Shown: piece by piece, positions 1-8,229 of the stretch
Layout: the number at the start of each line of letters is the position of its first letter
How positions within the stretch are numbered: position 1 is the first letter of the stretch
Assembly: GCF_946902905.1 (NCBI RefSeq)
Contig: NZ_OX336385.1
Coordinates: 682,001 to 746,000, forward strand
Length of the DNA: 64,000 nucleotides
DNA from: Streptococcus sp. Marseille-Q6470
GTDB lineage: Bacteria; Bacillota; Bacilli; Lactobacillales; Streptococcaceae
Reading direction: 5' to 3'
Notes under the pieces: generated by a model
Database searches by the model: none
Told to the model about the DNA's origin: nothing
What the model saw: only the letters and a program-made list of their open reading frames with translations
Program-made: the position numbers and the translations under genes

Positions 1-196
1 CTTCAGCCGACATGGCTTCTTCTTTACTATCGAAACCTTGAGCATAGATGAGTTTTACCGGTAATCGAGCTCGTGTATATTTGGCTCCTTTGCCACTATT
101 GTGGACAGCAACTCGTTTCTTCACATCTGTTGTATAGCCTGTATAGTAAGAACCATCACGACACTCAACTACATACATATAAGCCTTATGATCCAT
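1..196 (-). CDS. GIY-YIG domain protein, partial (C-terminus beyond left edge)
   Basis: The minus strand from an ATG at 194-196 reads [20 protein letters not shown] and continues in frame to base 1 without a stop. The Y-V-E-C then Y-Y-T-G pattern is the N-terminal GIY-YIG nuclease fold of the small UPF0213 (YhbQ/YazA-like) family, usually about 80-100 aa, so roughly the last quarter or more is missing. The start lies 11 bases inside the end of the upstream methyltransferase gene, the same pairing as B. subtilis yabB-yazA. The true substrate of UPF0213 proteins is not settled; no nuclease activity can be claimed from this fragment. Confidence 0.85.
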   Translation of the reverse strand, partial: MDHKAYMYVVECRDGSYYTGYTTDVKKRVAVHNSGKGAKYTRARLPVKLIYAQGFDSKEEAMSAE

Positions 197-935
197 AATA
201 AATCTCTTGAATTTCTGGTGTGTAGGAACCATCACTATTATGAACAATGAGTGGTGGTAAAACCTTAAAGCCACTAGTGGAGCCGTCTTTGATAGCCTCA
301 ATCAAAAGCATATTGGCTTCCTTTTCCCGTTTAGGGTAGACAAATTGCAGCCGCTTTGGAGCTAAATTGTGTTGTTGAAGGGTTTCTAAAATATCTAACA
401 AACGATCAGGACGGTGAACCATGGCTAGACGCCCGTTAGATTTGAGTATACTTTGGGCACTACGACAAATTTCTTTTAGATTAGTCGTAATTTCGTGTCG
501 AGCCAACAAGTAGTGTTCGCTTTCGTTCAGATTAGAATTTGCGTCCACCTTAAAATAAGGCGGATTGCACAAAATCAAATCAACCTTACTCCCCTGAATG
601 TGGCTAGGCATATTTTTCAAATCATCACAAATAACCTGCATCTGCTCTTCTAAGCCATTTAAACGAACCGACCGTTCAGCCATATCAGCTAGGCGTTCTT
701 GGATTTCTACAGAGAGAATTTTAGCCTTGGTACGACTACTGGCAAATAGTCCAACAGCTCCATTACCTGCACAGAAATCCACTATCAACCCATTTTTAGG
801 AAAACGAGGAAAACGAGACAGGAGAACACTATCCACTGAATAGCTGAAAACCTCTCTATTTTGAATAATCTTGATATCTGTAGAGAAGAGTTGGTTAATG
901 CGCTCTCCTGATTTTAATAATTGTTCTTCGTCCAT
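186..935 (-). CDS. TrmN6/YabB-like tRNA1(Val) (adenine37-N6)-methyltransferase family protein
   Basis: 249 aa. It has the SAM-binding motif [11 protein letters not shown] at residues 53-62 and the N6-adenine methyltransferase signature NPPY at 124-127, in the order and spacing of the YfiC/TrmN6 (COG4123) family. That family methylates adenine in RNA, in E. coli A37 of tRNA1-Val; the exact target in streptococci is inferred only. The ATG at 933-935 is followed by [16 protein letters not shown], the usual family start. It is translationally coupled to the GIY-YIG gene by an 11-base overlap. No key residue is missing. Confidence 0.85.
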   Translation of the reverse strand: MDEEQLLKSGERINQLFSTDIKIIQNREVFSYSVDSVLLSRFPRFPKNGLIVDFCAGNGAVGLFASSRTKAKILSVEIQERLADMAERSVRLNGLEEQMQVICDDLKNMPSHIQGSKVDLILCNPPYFKVDANSNLNESEHYLLARHEITTNLKEICRSAQSILKSNGRLAMVHRPDRLLDILETLQQHNLAPKRLQFVYPKREKEANMLLIEAIKDGSTSGFKVLPPLIVHNSDGSYTPEIQEIYYGS

Positions 936-983
936 ACTTCTATTATAACAAAATATAATAACATCACAATGATTTGAGGGATA

Positions 984-1346
984 TCAATTACTGTTTTTCT
1001 TTAAATGCTCCAAGGCTTCTCGTGTCCAAACAGGCATCATGCGACCAAGCGGCGCGAATCCATGTTTGATGCGATCATTCGAAAAACGTCTCCGTCTAGG
1101 AAGTTGATGTTTTTCTTCTTCCAAGGTACGAATGGAAAGGCTAGCCTTTCCTGTATATTCATCAAAATCTACTACTTGTACCTGGACTTCATCACCAATC
1201 TTTAAAACCTCGTAAATATTTTCGATAAATCCTGTCCGAATCTCCGATATATGAATCAGGCCTGTCACTCCTGTTTCTAACTCAACAAAAGCTCCATAGG
1301 GCTGAATCCCAGTAATACGGCCATTTAGCTTATCACCGATTTTCAT
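984..1346 (-). CDS. cvfD: S1-domain RNA-binding protein (CvfD / YugI, general stress protein 13 family)
   Basis: 120 aa if started at the ATG at 1344-1346 (MKIGDKLNGRITGIQPYGAF). A longer in-frame start at 1373 lies inside the previous gene and would add nine residues not typical of S1 proteins. The GAGGA within the last codons of the upstream gene serves as the ribosome binding site. Residues 1-70 form one S1 RNA-binding OB fold (GxxxGxVxGIxxYGAFVEL, then GLIHISEI), followed by a basic tail. Family members in streptococci (CvfD) are post-transcriptional regulators linked to stress and virulence; that role is taken from the family. Its start overlaps the HAD-cyclophilin region by a TAAaATG arrangement, indicating coupling. 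Confidence 0.85.
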   Translation of the reverse strand: MKIGDKLNGRITGIQPYGAFVELETGVTGLIHISEIRTGFIENIYEVLKIGDEVQVQVVDFDEYTGKASLSIRTLEEEKHQLPRRRRFSNDRIKHGFAPLGRMMPVWTREALEHLKKNSN

Positions 1347-1347
1347 T

Positions 1348-2748
1348 TTAGTCCTCAATTTCAATAGTTTCAATGACTACGTCGTCAACTGGCTTGTCCA
1401 TTGCGCCTGTTTCGACACCTGCAATTGCGTCCAGAACTTCATAAGAAGCTTCATCCGCAAGTTGACCAAATACAGTATGACGACGGTCTAGGTGAGGAGT
1501 CCCACCTTGTTCAGCATAAATTTCCGCAATTGGTTCTGGCCAGCCACCGCGAGCAATTTCTTTCTTAGAATATGGCAAGTGTTGGTTCTGTACGATAAAG
1601 AACTGGCTACCATTTGTATTTGGCCCAGCATTAGCCATAGAAAGGGCTCCACGGACATTGTAAAGTTCTTCTGAAAACTCATCCTCAAAAGACTCTCCAT
1701 AGATAGACTCTCCACCCATACCAGTTCCAGTTGGGTCTCCACCTTGAATCATAAAATCTTTAATAATACGGTGGAAAATCACACCGTCATAGTAACCATC
1801 TTTTGACAGAGCAATAAAGTTGGCTACTGTTTTTGGTGCGTGATCAGGGAAAAGTTTGACACGCATATCCCCATGATTTGTCTTAATAGTCGCAATTGGA
1901 CCTTCTACTGTTTCAATGTCTACTTGTGGAAAATGTAATTCTTTTTCTACCATACCAAATCCTTCTAAGGCATCAAAGATGCCATCTTCTTCTAATGTTT
2001 TTGTAATATAATCTGCTTTTTCTTTGATTTTTTCATGAGAAACACCCATAGCGACACTAATGCCTGCATAATCAAAGAGCTCTAAATCGTTAAGTCCGTC
2101 CCCAAAAACCATCACATTTTCAGGTTTAAGACCTAATTGGTCTACCACTTTGGCAACTCCAGCTGCCTTAGAACCAGAAATAGGCACCACATCTGACGAA
2201 TGTTCATGCCAACGTACCATACGTAAAGTCGATGCCAAAGTATCAGGCAAGACAAGGTCATCACCCTGCTCCTCAAAGGTCCACATCTGATAAATATCTT
2301 CTTTTTGGTAAAAATCAGGGTCCACCTCTAAATCAGGATAAATCGGGTCAATCGCCTGGCTAATCATCTCTGTTCGCCTTGATAGTTTAGCAGCATGACT
2401 TCCCACCAAACCATAATCAATCCCAACTTCTTTGGTCCAAGTAATATACTCTTCAACCTTATCTTTAGCAATTTTATTACTATAAATGACATTACCTTTT
2501 TTGTCCTCAATATAAGCACCATTCAAGGTTACAAAGAAATCAGGTTTGAGGGCTTTAATCTCTGAGACCACACCAAAAATGCCTCGACCAGTCGCAATTC
2601 CTGTCAAGATTCCTTTTTCGCGTAATTGTTTAAAGACTGTTGGAATAGTACTTGGAATAAAGCCAGTCTTTGAATTTCGTAAAGTATCATCTATATCAAA
2701 AAAGATAATCTTAATCTTCTTAGCCTTGTATCTTAACTTGGCATCCAT
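1348..2748 (-). CDS. bifunctional Cof-type HAD-IIB phosphatase / cyclophilin-type peptidyl-prolyl isomerase
   Basis: 466 aa made of two complete enzymes. Residues about 10-262 are a Cof/HAD-IIB phosphatase: motif I DIDDT at 18-22, the sugar-phosphatase cap, and motif IV GDGLNDLEL. Residues about 280-462 are a cyclophilin: FHRIIKDFMIQGGDP followed by NGSQFFIV, the isomerase active-site strands. There is no signal peptide, so it is cytoplasmic. This fusion is characteristic of streptococci and relatives; the phosphatase substrate is unknown. It is followed within the stop codon region by the CvfD gene, so the two are probably co-transcribed. The ATG at 2746-2748 has an AAGGAGG ribosome binding site upstream (2757-2763 region). 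Confidence 0.9.
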   Translation of the reverse strand: MDAKLRYKAKKIKIIFFDIDDTLRNSKTGFIPSTIPTVFKQLREKGILTGIATGRGIFGVVSEIKALKPDFFVTLNGAYIEDKKGNVIYSNKIAKDKVEEYITWTKEVGIDYGLVGSHAAKLSRRTEMISQAIDPIYPDLEVDPDFYQKEDIYQMWTFEEQGDDLVLPDTLASTLRMVRWHEHSSDVVPISGSKAAGVAKVVDQLGLKPENVMVFGDGLNDLELFDYAGISVAMGVSHEKIKEKADYITKTLEEDGIFDALEGFGMVEKELHFPQVDIETVEGPIATIKTNHGDMRVKLFPDHAPKTVANFIALSKDGYYDGVIFHRIIKDFMIQGGDPTGTGMGGESIYGESFEDEFSEELYNVRGALSMANAGPNTNGSQFFIVQNQHLPYSKKEIARGGWPEPIAEIYAEQGGTPHLDRRHTVFGQLADEASYEVLDAIAGVETGAMDKPVDDVVIETIEIED

Positions 2749-2829
2749 TATAATACCTCCTTCAATTCACTCTTTCCATTATACCATAAAGTAGAGAAAT
2801 CCCCTATCTTCAAAAAAATACACTATTTC

Positions 2830-3333
2830 TTATTCGAATTTCTTGGATAGGTACAGAACTAAATCATCATTATTTTGAATAGTCGCATTCATTTCCAACG
2901 GCTGATTTCGATACCAAACGCCTGAACCATCAGGAATATAGCCTCGTTTGATGTACAATCTCTGGGCAGGTCCATAGCCTGAGTGCAAACCTACACCCAA
3001 CGTCACTTTGTCTGAAAAAAGCTTAACTCGATTTTCTGCCTCTTCCATCAATAGGTTTCCAATTCCTTGATTTTGAAAGGACTCAAAGACATTGAAATCT
3101 GAAAGTTCTGGTGCTATTCCAGCAAAGGGACCCTGCTTAGCATCGGGTAAAATAGTAATGTAGCCAGCTACAGCACCATCAATCTCTGCAACTAAGACTT
3201 CTCTCTCCCCACTTTCCTGTTCCAGAAAATATCTAGCCAAAATTTCCTCTCTACCAGGCCAACTTTGATTCATAAATCCATGAGATAAGGATTCAATATC
3301 AGACTTAATCATATTTCTAATCGTACAATTCAT
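2830..3333 (-). CDS. GNAT family N-acetyltransferase
   Basis: 167 aa from the ATG at 3331-3333, preceded by an AGGTGG ribosome binding site; an upstream in-frame start at 3369 has none and adds 12 atypical residues. The protein carries the GNAT fold: IRNMIKSDIE at the N-terminus, the GYITIL beta strand, and the acetyl-CoA loop FQNQGIGNLLMEEAE (Q/R-x-x-G-x-G/A type), ending with GYGPAQRLYIKRGYIPDG, which forms the last helix and strand. The acceptor substrate cannot be told. It appears monocistronic, downstream of the hairpin array at 3399-3573. Confidence 0.85.
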   Translation of the reverse strand: MNCTIRNMIKSDIESLSHGFMNQSWPGREEILARYFLEQESGEREVLVAEIDGAVAGYITILPDAKQGPFAGIAPELSDFNVFESFQNQGIGNLLMEEAENRVKLFSDKVTLGVGLHSGYGPAQRLYIKRGYIPDGSGVWYRNQPLEMNATIQNNDDLVLYLSKKFE

Positions 3334-3398
3334 CTTTGACTTACCCACCTTTACTCTTTCTATTACCATTATAGCATGCCAAGGTCAGAAAAAACTAT

Positions 3399-3573
3399 CT
3401 CGTGAAAAAAGACCCGTAAGGGTCTTAATTCGCTTTCTTATTTTCAAGCTCACGAAAAAGAGGTCCACTGGACCCCAACTCGCTCTCACATTTCAATGCT
3501 CGTGAAAAAAGACCCGTAAGGGTCTTAACTCGCTTTCTAGTTTTCAAGCTCATGAAAAAGGGTCCACTGGACC
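3399..3573 (-). repeat. tandem array of terminator-like hairpins, 100-bp period (two units, four hairpins)
   Basis: A roughly 100-bp unit beginning CTCGTGAAAAAAGACCCGT is repeated at 3399 and 3499. Each unit holds two hairpins: GACCC-gtaa-GGGTC (3411-3424 and 3511-3524) and GGTCC-act-GGACC (3462-3474 and 3561-3573), spaced about 50 bp. Read on the minus strand, each stem is followed by 5-6 T residues, so each resembles a Rho-independent terminator. Between hairpins, GCTTTCTNRTTTTCAAGCTC-like linkers are also conserved. The array lies between the rpsR terminator and the GNAT gene. It may be a SPRITE-type repeat (Streptococcus pneumoniae Rho-independent terminator-like element); I could not compare the sequences. 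Confidence 0.7.
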
Positions 3574-3574
3574 T

Positions 3575-3604
3575 GAAAAAAAGACCCACCCGGGTCTTTT
3601 TTTT
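3575..3604 (-). terminator. Rho-independent terminator of rpsF-ssb-rpsR
   Basis: Stem AGACCC/GGGTCT with a short loop and eight T residues on the minus strand, directly at the rpsR stop codon (3603-3605). Confidence 0.85.
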
Positions 3605-3842
3605 AATCTTCGTTTACGAAAGGCATCAAAGCCATTACGCGAGCGCGTTTGATAGCTGTTGTTACTTTACGTTGGTTTTTAGCTGAAGTTCCTGTTACAC
3701 GACGAGGAAGGATTTTCCCACGTTCTGAAACGAAACGGCTAAGAAGCTCAGTATCTTTGTAATCAACATATTCAATTTTGTTTGCTGCGATGTAATCAAC
3801 TTTTTTACGGCGTTTGAATCCGCCACGACGTTGTTGAGCCAT
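3603..3842 (-). CDS. rpsR: 30S ribosomal protein S18
   Basis: 79 aa, the usual length. It carries the S18 signature: [18 protein letters not shown], then [19 protein letters not shown] and a C-terminal [11 protein letters not shown]. It binds S6 in the platform of the 30S subunit. It is the last gene of rpsF-ssb-rpsR and sits 31 bp after ssb, with a GGAG-type ribosome binding site. Strong terminator at its stop codon. Confidence 0.98.
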   Translation of the reverse strand: MAQQRRGGFKRRKKVDYIAANKIEYVDYKDTELLSRFVSERGKILPRRVTGTSAKNQRKVTTAIKRARVMALMPFVNED

Positions 3843-3873
3843 GTTTTTTCTCCTTTATAGTATTAATTGTCCA

Positions 3874-4344
3874 TTAGAATGGTAAATCATCATCTGAAAT
3901 ATCCAAAGGATTGGTTGCTCCAAATGGATTTTCATCACGTGAAAAGTCTGGTACTGAATTTGTAGAAGCTGCATGATTCGCAGTTGGTGCAGAATAAGCT
4001 CCACCATTTTGTCCTTCACGAGCACTACGGCTTTCCAACATTTGGAAATTCTCAGCTACGACTTCTGTCACGTAGACACGTTGTCCTTGCTGGTTATCGT
4101 AACTACGAGTCTGAATACGGCCTGTAATCCCGACAAGAGAGCCTTTTTTAGCCCAGTTAGCAAGATTTTCAGCCTGTTGGCGCCACATAACGACATTGAT
4201 AAAATCAGCCTCACGTTCGCCATTTTGACTCTTGAATGTACGGTTTACTGCAAGAGTAAAAGTCGCAACTGCTACATTTGATGGGGTATAACGTAACTCA
4301 GCGTCACGTGTCATACGCCCTACAAGTACAACATTGTTAATCAT
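3874..4344 (-). CDS. ssb: single-stranded DNA-binding protein (SsbA type)
   Basis: 156 aa. Residues 1-105 form the OB fold ([40 protein letters not shown]). A low-complexity linker follows and the protein ends in the acidic DDDLPF tip, which in this family docks replication and repair partners. Full length and location between rpsF and rpsR identify the housekeeping SsbA rather than the shorter competence SsbB. It coats ssDNA during replication, repair and transformation. The start lies 11 bp after the rpsF stop. Confidence 0.97.
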   Translation of the reverse strand: MINNVVLVGRMTRDAELRYTPSNVAVATFTLAVNRTFKSQNGEREADFINVVMWRQQAENLANWAKKGSLVGITGRIQTRSYDNQQGQRVYVTEVVAENFQMLESRSAREGQNGGAYSAPTANHAASTNSVPDFSRDENPFGATNPLDISDDDLPF

Positions 4345-4355
4345 AGTCTACCTTC

Positions 4356-4646
4356 TTACGCGTCAAGTTTGACGATCATGTGACGAAGAATGTCAGCGTT
4401 GATTTTTGAAAGACGGTCAAACTCTTTAAGAGCTGCGTCGTCGTTTGCTTCAACGTTAACGATGTGGTAAAGTCCTTCACGGAAATCTTGGATTTCGTAT
4501 GCAAGACGACGTTTTTCCCAATCTTTTGATTCAACAACAGTTGCACCGTTGTCAGTCAAGATAGAGTCAAAACGTGCTACCAAAGCGTTTTTCGCTTCTT
4601 CTTCAATGTTTGGACGAATGATATAAAGAATTTCGTATTTAGCCAT
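4356..4646 (-). CDS. rpsF: 30S ribosomal protein S6
   Basis: 96 aa with the S6 fold: [18 protein letters not shown] at the start, [20 protein letters not shown] in the middle, and [18 protein letters not shown] at the end. It forms a heterodimer with S18 in the 30S platform. It is the first gene of the operon, with a GGAGG ribosome binding site and a leader containing a hairpin (see 4657-4712). Confidence 0.98.
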   Translation of the reverse strand: MAKYEILYIIRPNIEEEAKNALVARFDSILTDNGATVVESKDWEKRRLAYEIQDFREGLYHIVNVEANDDAALKEFDRLSKINADILRHMIVKLDA

Positions 4647-4656
4647 TGATATGTTC

Positions 4657-4712
4657 CTCCTTTTGGTCTAATGACCCCAAGCCTTTGCAAGGGGTAAGTG
4701 AGGTTTGCTCAC
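4657..4712 (-). promoter_or_regulatory. rpsF leader hairpin, candidate S6:S18 autoregulatory element
   Basis: The leader between the promoter and the rpsF ribosome binding site folds as ACCCC (4691-4695 on the minus strand) - 12 nt - GGGGT (4674-4678). Many bacteria have a conserved S6:S18-binding leader at this place. The position fits; the exact consensus was not verified, so the assignment is tentative. Confidence 0.45.
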
Positions 4713-4720
4713 AATAAACT

Positions 4721-4749
4721 ATTATACTAGAAAAAAGTTTTTTTCGCAA
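4721..4749 (-). promoter_or_regulatory. promoter of rpsF-ssb-rpsR
   Basis: TTGCGA (4744-4749) and TATAAT (4721-4726) on the minus strand, spaced exactly 17 bp. Confidence 0.8.
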
Positions 4750-4775
4750 GCTTAAAGTAAGTTATATTTTTCTTT

Positions 4776-5432
4776 TTAGAGTTTTTTTGCAGAAGTTTTT
4801 GTAATTTCATCTACGAGAATATTTTCATCCTCGAATTTCTTTTTCAATGAAGAAAGGTCAATGCTTCCCTCAATTTGTACTTCAATAACAATTTTACCAT
4901 CCTTACGTGGAATATTAACGGTATGAGAGATATTAAGATTTTCCTCAACGATTAAAGAAACAATCTTACCTAAAACTCCAACTTCATTTTCTGTGATAAA
5001 ACGAACACGGATTCCCTCTTCACCATAACCAGCGATTTCAAGAAAGGCACTGAATACATCACGATCTGTAATGACTCCATACAATTGTCCATTGTCAACA
5101 ACTGGCAAAATACCAATCTTATTTTTAAGCATGAGATAAGTTGCATCTTCTAAACTTGCATAGCCTGAGACAGTAACAACATCTCGAATCATGACGTCTT
5201 TTACTTTTGTCTTATTAAGCAGATAATTCATCTCGAAGATTGAAAGACTTGTCGCTTTTGAAGGACTAGCTTCAGCGATTGTCCCTTCTGTTACCAAGCC
5301 TACTAATTTATCATTCTCAATAACAGGGAGACGGTGCAGACCTTGCTCGCGCATCAAATCTGCAGCGTGCGCTACAGTCGTATCAGGACTGATATAAACG
5401 ACCTTTCGTGTCATAAAATCTTTAACTGCCAT
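4776..5432 (-). CDS. CBS-domain pair plus ACT domain protein (AcuB-like)
   Basis: 218 aa. Two CBS motifs (residues about 7-60, MTRKVVYISPDTTVAHAADL, and about 78-130, KVKDVMIRDVVTVSG) are followed by an ACT-type domain (about 140-212, FITENEVGVLGKIVSLIVEE). CBS pairs bind adenosyl nucleotides, and ACT domains bind amino acids. The layout resembles AcuB and other streptococcal regulators lying next to liv genes, but the ligand and partner are unknown. It lies downstream of the branched-chain amino acid transporter, which makes a link with amino-acid sensing attractive but unproven. It has its own promoter. Confidence 0.8.
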   Translation of the reverse strand: MAVKDFMTRKVVYISPDTTVAHAADLMREQGLHRLPVIENDKLVGLVTEGTIAEASPSKATSLSIFEMNYLLNKTKVKDVMIRDVVTVSGYASLEDATYLMLKNKIGILPVVDNGQLYGVITDRDVFSAFLEIAGYGEEGIRVRFITENEVGVLGKIVSLIVEENLNISHTVNIPRKDGKIVIEVQIEGSIDLSSLKKKFEDENILVDEITKTSAKKL

Positions 5433-5460
5433 CGGAAATCTCCTTTATGTTTATAGTTTT

Positions 5461-5489
5461 ATTATACACTTTTCACGGAAAGCTATCAA
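5461..5489 (-). promoter_or_regulatory. promoter of the CBS-ACT gene
   Basis: TTGATA (5484-5489) and TATAAT (5461-5466) on the minus strand, 17-bp spacer. Confidence 0.7.
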
Positions 5490-5539
5490 ACGCTTTCATT
5501 TCTTTTTCAAGATTCAGATAACTCTGAGAACTTTACGAA

Positions 5540-5564
5540 AAAGAGCCCCACCTAGAGCTCTTAT
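5540..5564 (-). terminator. Rho-independent terminator ending the liv transcript
   Basis: Minus-strand stem AAGAGCTC/GGGCTCTT with a 6-nt loop followed by TTTC. It lies between the hairpin array and the promoter of the CBS-ACT gene, so it closes transcription coming from livF. Confidence 0.7.
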
Positions 5565-5565
5565 T

Positions 5566-5797
5566 ATTATACTTGTCTGAATTGCGTCGCAATCTTTATC
5601 TGCCGACTAAAACAATCAACTAGATCTATATGAGGATTGCTAATGCAATCTCTACCTGCCGACTAAAAAGGTCCCCCAGACTATAGAGGGATTGCATGCG
5701 CAATCTCCATCCACAACCTAAACTAGTCTCCCAGACTAGATGTTAATTGCTGACGCAATTTTTATCCGCCGACTAAAACAATCCACTGGATTGTTTT
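5566..5797 (-). repeat. tandem degenerate hairpin array after livF (four units of about 55 bp)
   Basis: Four RATTGC-n-GCAATY hairpins start at 5581, 5635, 5690 and 5745, i.e. every 54-55 bp. Three of the four are followed by a T-A-T/C-C-T-GCCGACTAAAA-like linker and then a second small palindrome (for example CTAGTCT-ccc-AGACTAG near 5723-5741). The last palindrome, AAAACAATCC-act-GGATTGTTTT (5775-5797), is a perfect 10-bp stem that contains the livF stop codon. This fills most of the 363-bp gap between the CBS-ACT gene and livF. No ORF is supported here. The loop ACT and the CCACTGG core recur in the array at 3399-3573. Confidence 0.7.
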
Positions 5798-6506
5798 AGC
5801 CACCTAGATATGCTTTTCTGACTTCGTCTGATGCTGCGAGTTCTTTTCCTGTTCCTGAAAGAACAATCTTACCTGTTTCAAGAACATAGCCTCGATCTGC
5901 GATTGCAAGTGCTTTATTGGCATTTTGCTCAATCAAAAGAACGGTTGTACCTTGCTTTTGAATATCCCGAATGATATCAAAAATTTCTTGGATAAAAATC
6001 GGAGCAAGACCCATTGATGGTTCATCTAATAAAAGAAGTTTAGGCGTTGACATGAGTGCACGACCCATGGCTAACATCTGCTGTTCTCCTCCTGATAGAG
6101 TTGCAGCATCTTGGTTCTTACGTTCTTCTAAACGTGGGAAACGCGAAAAGACTTTTTTCAAATTCGCTTGATTTTCTTCACGATTTTTCTTAAGGAAGGC
6201 CCCCATCTCCAAGTTTTCCATAACTGTCAAGCCAGGGAAAACGTGACGACCTTCTGGTACTTGAGAAAGTCCTGATGCTACAATCTTTTGTGCAGGCATC
6301 TTTTGGATTTCTTGTCCCAAAAATTCAATTCGACCAGCACTTGGACGCACAAGACCTGATAGGGTACGAAGAATTGTAGTTTTACCAGCACCGTTAGCAC
6401 CGATAAGAGAAACAACTTCTCCTTCATTGACTTCAAAGCTCACATCACGTACAGCTTGAATCATACCGTAGTGTACTGAGAGGTTTTCAACTTTTAACAT
6501 AGACAT
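5796..6506 (-). CDS. livF: branched-chain amino acid ABC transporter, ATPase LivF
   Basis: 236 aa ABC ATPase: Walker A GANGAGKTT at 36-44, Q-loop SQVPEGRHVF (typical of LivF), signature LSGG at 137-140, Walker B LLLLDEPSMG. One of the two ATPases that power uptake of Leu/Ile/Val through LivHM at the inner face of the membrane. The start ATG overlaps the livG stop (TAATG), with GGAGG nine bases upstream, so translation is coupled. Last gene of livJHMGF; its stop codon lies inside a perfect hairpin. Confidence 0.95.
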   Translation of the reverse strand: MSMLKVENLSVHYGMIQAVRDVSFEVNEGEVVSLIGANGAGKTTILRTLSGLVRPSAGRIEFLGQEIQKMPAQKIVASGLSQVPEGRHVFPGLTVMENLEMGAFLKKNREENQANLKKVFSRFPRLEERKNQDAATLSGGEQQMLAMGRALMSTPKLLLLDEPSMGLAPIFIQEIFDIIRDIQKQGTTVLLIEQNANKALAIADRGYVLETGKIVLSGTGKELAASDEVRKAYLGG

Positions 6507-7270
6507 TAGGCTTCACCTCCAAGATAAGCTTCGATAACACGTTTATTACTCTTGATTTCATCTGGTGTACCATGAGCAATCAAACGACCATACTCAAGGA
6601 CATAGATACGCTCAGTAACTTCCATGACCAAGCTCATATCATGTTCAATCAGCATGATGGTGATTTTAAATTCATCCTTGATACGACGAATTAATTCAGT
6701 TAATTCTGCAGTTTCTTGTGGATTCATACCTGCTGCAGGCTCATCCAAGAAGAGGATTTTAGGCTCTGTAGCAAGGGCGCGAACAATTTCCAAACGACGT
6801 TGTTGACCATAAGCTAAGTTTTTAGCTAAAGTTTCAGCCTCACCATCTAAATCGAAGATATTTAGTAGTTCTAGGGCTTTGGCTTTTAATTCTTTTTCAT
6901 TCTTGTAAAAAGCTGGCAGACGCAAAAAACTAGCAAATACATGTTGTTTATGATGGTTGCTAAATGCAATGAGAACATTGTCTAATACAGTTAAGTCTTT
7001 AAAGAGACGAATGTTTTGGAAAGTACGTCCTAAACCAAGAGCAGCAATTTTATAGGGTTGCTTGCCATTTAACAAGTGACCATCCAAGGTTACTGTTCCT
7101 TCGCTTGGTTCATACACACCTGTCAGCAAATTGAAAAGAGTTGTTTTCCCAGCTCCGTTCGGTCCAATCAAACCAACAAGTTCACCTTCATTCAATTCAA
7201 GAGTTACATCTCCAACAGCTGTCAAACCACCAAAATGCTTGGTTAAATTTTTTACTTCAAGTAATGCCAT
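6506..7270 (-). CDS. livG: branched-chain amino acid ABC transporter, ATPase LivG
   Basis: 254 aa. Walker A GPNGAGKTT at 36-44, the FQNIRLF segment diagnostic of LivG Q-loops, the LivG-type signature AYGQQRRLEI, Walker B ILFLDEPAAGMNP, and the H-loop in MLIEHDMSLV. It pairs with LivF under the LivH-LivM permease. The start overlaps the livM stop by one base. Confidence 0.95.
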   Translation of the reverse strand: MALLEVKNLTKHFGGLTAVGDVTLELNEGELVGLIGPNGAGKTTLFNLLTGVYEPSEGTVTLDGHLLNGKQPYKIAALGLGRTFQNIRLFKDLTVLDNVLIAFSNHHKQHVFASFLRLPAFYKNEKELKAKALELLNIFDLDGEAETLAKNLAYGQQRRLEIVRALATEPKILFLDEPAAGMNPQETAELTELIRRIKDEFKITIMLIEHDMSLVMEVTERIYVLEYGRLIAHGTPDEIKSNKRVIEAYLGGEA

Positions 7271-8226
7271 TAGTTTTGTCCCTCCTTCTTACCTTTTTTA
7301 AAGAGACGTGATAGGCTCAATTCCCATGTTCCAAGAAGACCACCTGGTCTGAAAATCATAACGAGTACCAAGGCCAAAGCATAGATAATCATACGAACGC
7401 TAGCAACGTCTTGAAGGAACATATTCAAAATACCAAGAACAACGGCAGCAACAATCGCCCCTGTAATGGATCCCAAGCCACCAAATACAACGATAATCAA
7501 AACGTTAATAGAGTTGATAAAACTATAATCCTTAGGCACGACAGAACCGATAAATCCTGCTTGAAGCGAACCTGCGATACTTGCAGTCATAGCTCCGAAT
7601 ACAAAAGCAATAATTTTGATTTTAGTTGTATTGACCCCAACTGATTCAGCAGCGATTTCATCTTCACGAACGGATAAAGTTAGACGACCGATTGGACTAC
7701 GAAGGAAATTAAGTGTTGCAATTGTAGTAATCACAGCAAAGAAATATACCATTTGCCAGGTTGTAAAGTTTGGAATACCAAGGATACCAGCAGCTCCGTT
7801 AGTTAGTTCACCACCATTAACAATACAGATTCGAATGATCTCAGCAACACCTAGTGTCGCAACCGCAAGGTAGTCCCCTTTCAAACGTAAGGTAGGAATA
7901 CCAACGATGAGGGCAACTAAACCAGCAATAATGGCACCAAGTAGCATAGCTCCGAAGAAGGCTCCATAGGTTGGAGATTTAGAACCGATAATGGCTGCTG
8001 CATAGGCACCGATAGCCATAAATCCAGCATGTCCAAGTGAAAATTGACCAGAGAAACCAACGATAAGGTTAAGACCCACAGCCAGAATAATGTTAATACC
8101 GATTTGTTCTAGAATTTGAATATGGAAAAGGTTTAGAACTCCTAGTGAAACTAATAAACTAATCGCACCGTAACCGAGTAACAAAAGAAGTATCCAGAGA
8201 ATATTAGCTTTTACGTTATCTTTCAT
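7270..8226 (-). CDS. livM: branched-chain amino acid ABC transporter permease LivM
   Basis: 318 aa with about eight to ten hydrophobic segments. It carries the LivM family motif NLIVGFSGQFSLGHAGFMAI (residues about 51-70), the permease EAA-like loop near EDEIAAESVGVNTTKIK, and ends GGLLGTWELSLSRLF. It forms the heterodimeric channel with LivH. It lies three bases after livH, so it is translated from the same mRNA. Confidence 0.95.
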   Translation of the reverse strand: MKDNVKANILWILLLLLGYGAISLLVSLGVLNLFHIQILEQIGINIILAVGLNLIVGFSGQFSLGHAGFMAIGAYAAAIIGSKSPTYGAFFGAMLLGAIIAGLVALIVGIPTLRLKGDYLAVATLGVAEIIRICIVNGGELTNGAAGILGIPNFTTWQMVYFFAVITTIATLNFLRSPIGRLTLSVREDEIAAESVGVNTTKIKIIAFVFGAMTASIAGSLQAGFIGSVVPKDYSFINSINVLIIVVFGGLGSITGAIVAAVVLGILNMFLQDVASVRMIIYALALVLVMIFRPGGLLGTWELSLSRLFKKGKKEGQN

Positions 8227-8229
8227 TGT

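Noticed and set aside
3399..3604. CRISPR-like array after rpsR
   Set aside because: Units are hairpins with conserved linkers rather than identical repeats with unique spacers, and no cas gene is present.
5566..5797. CRISPR-like array after livF
   Set aside because: Regular 55-bp spacing but degenerate palindromic units without unique spacers; no cas genes.
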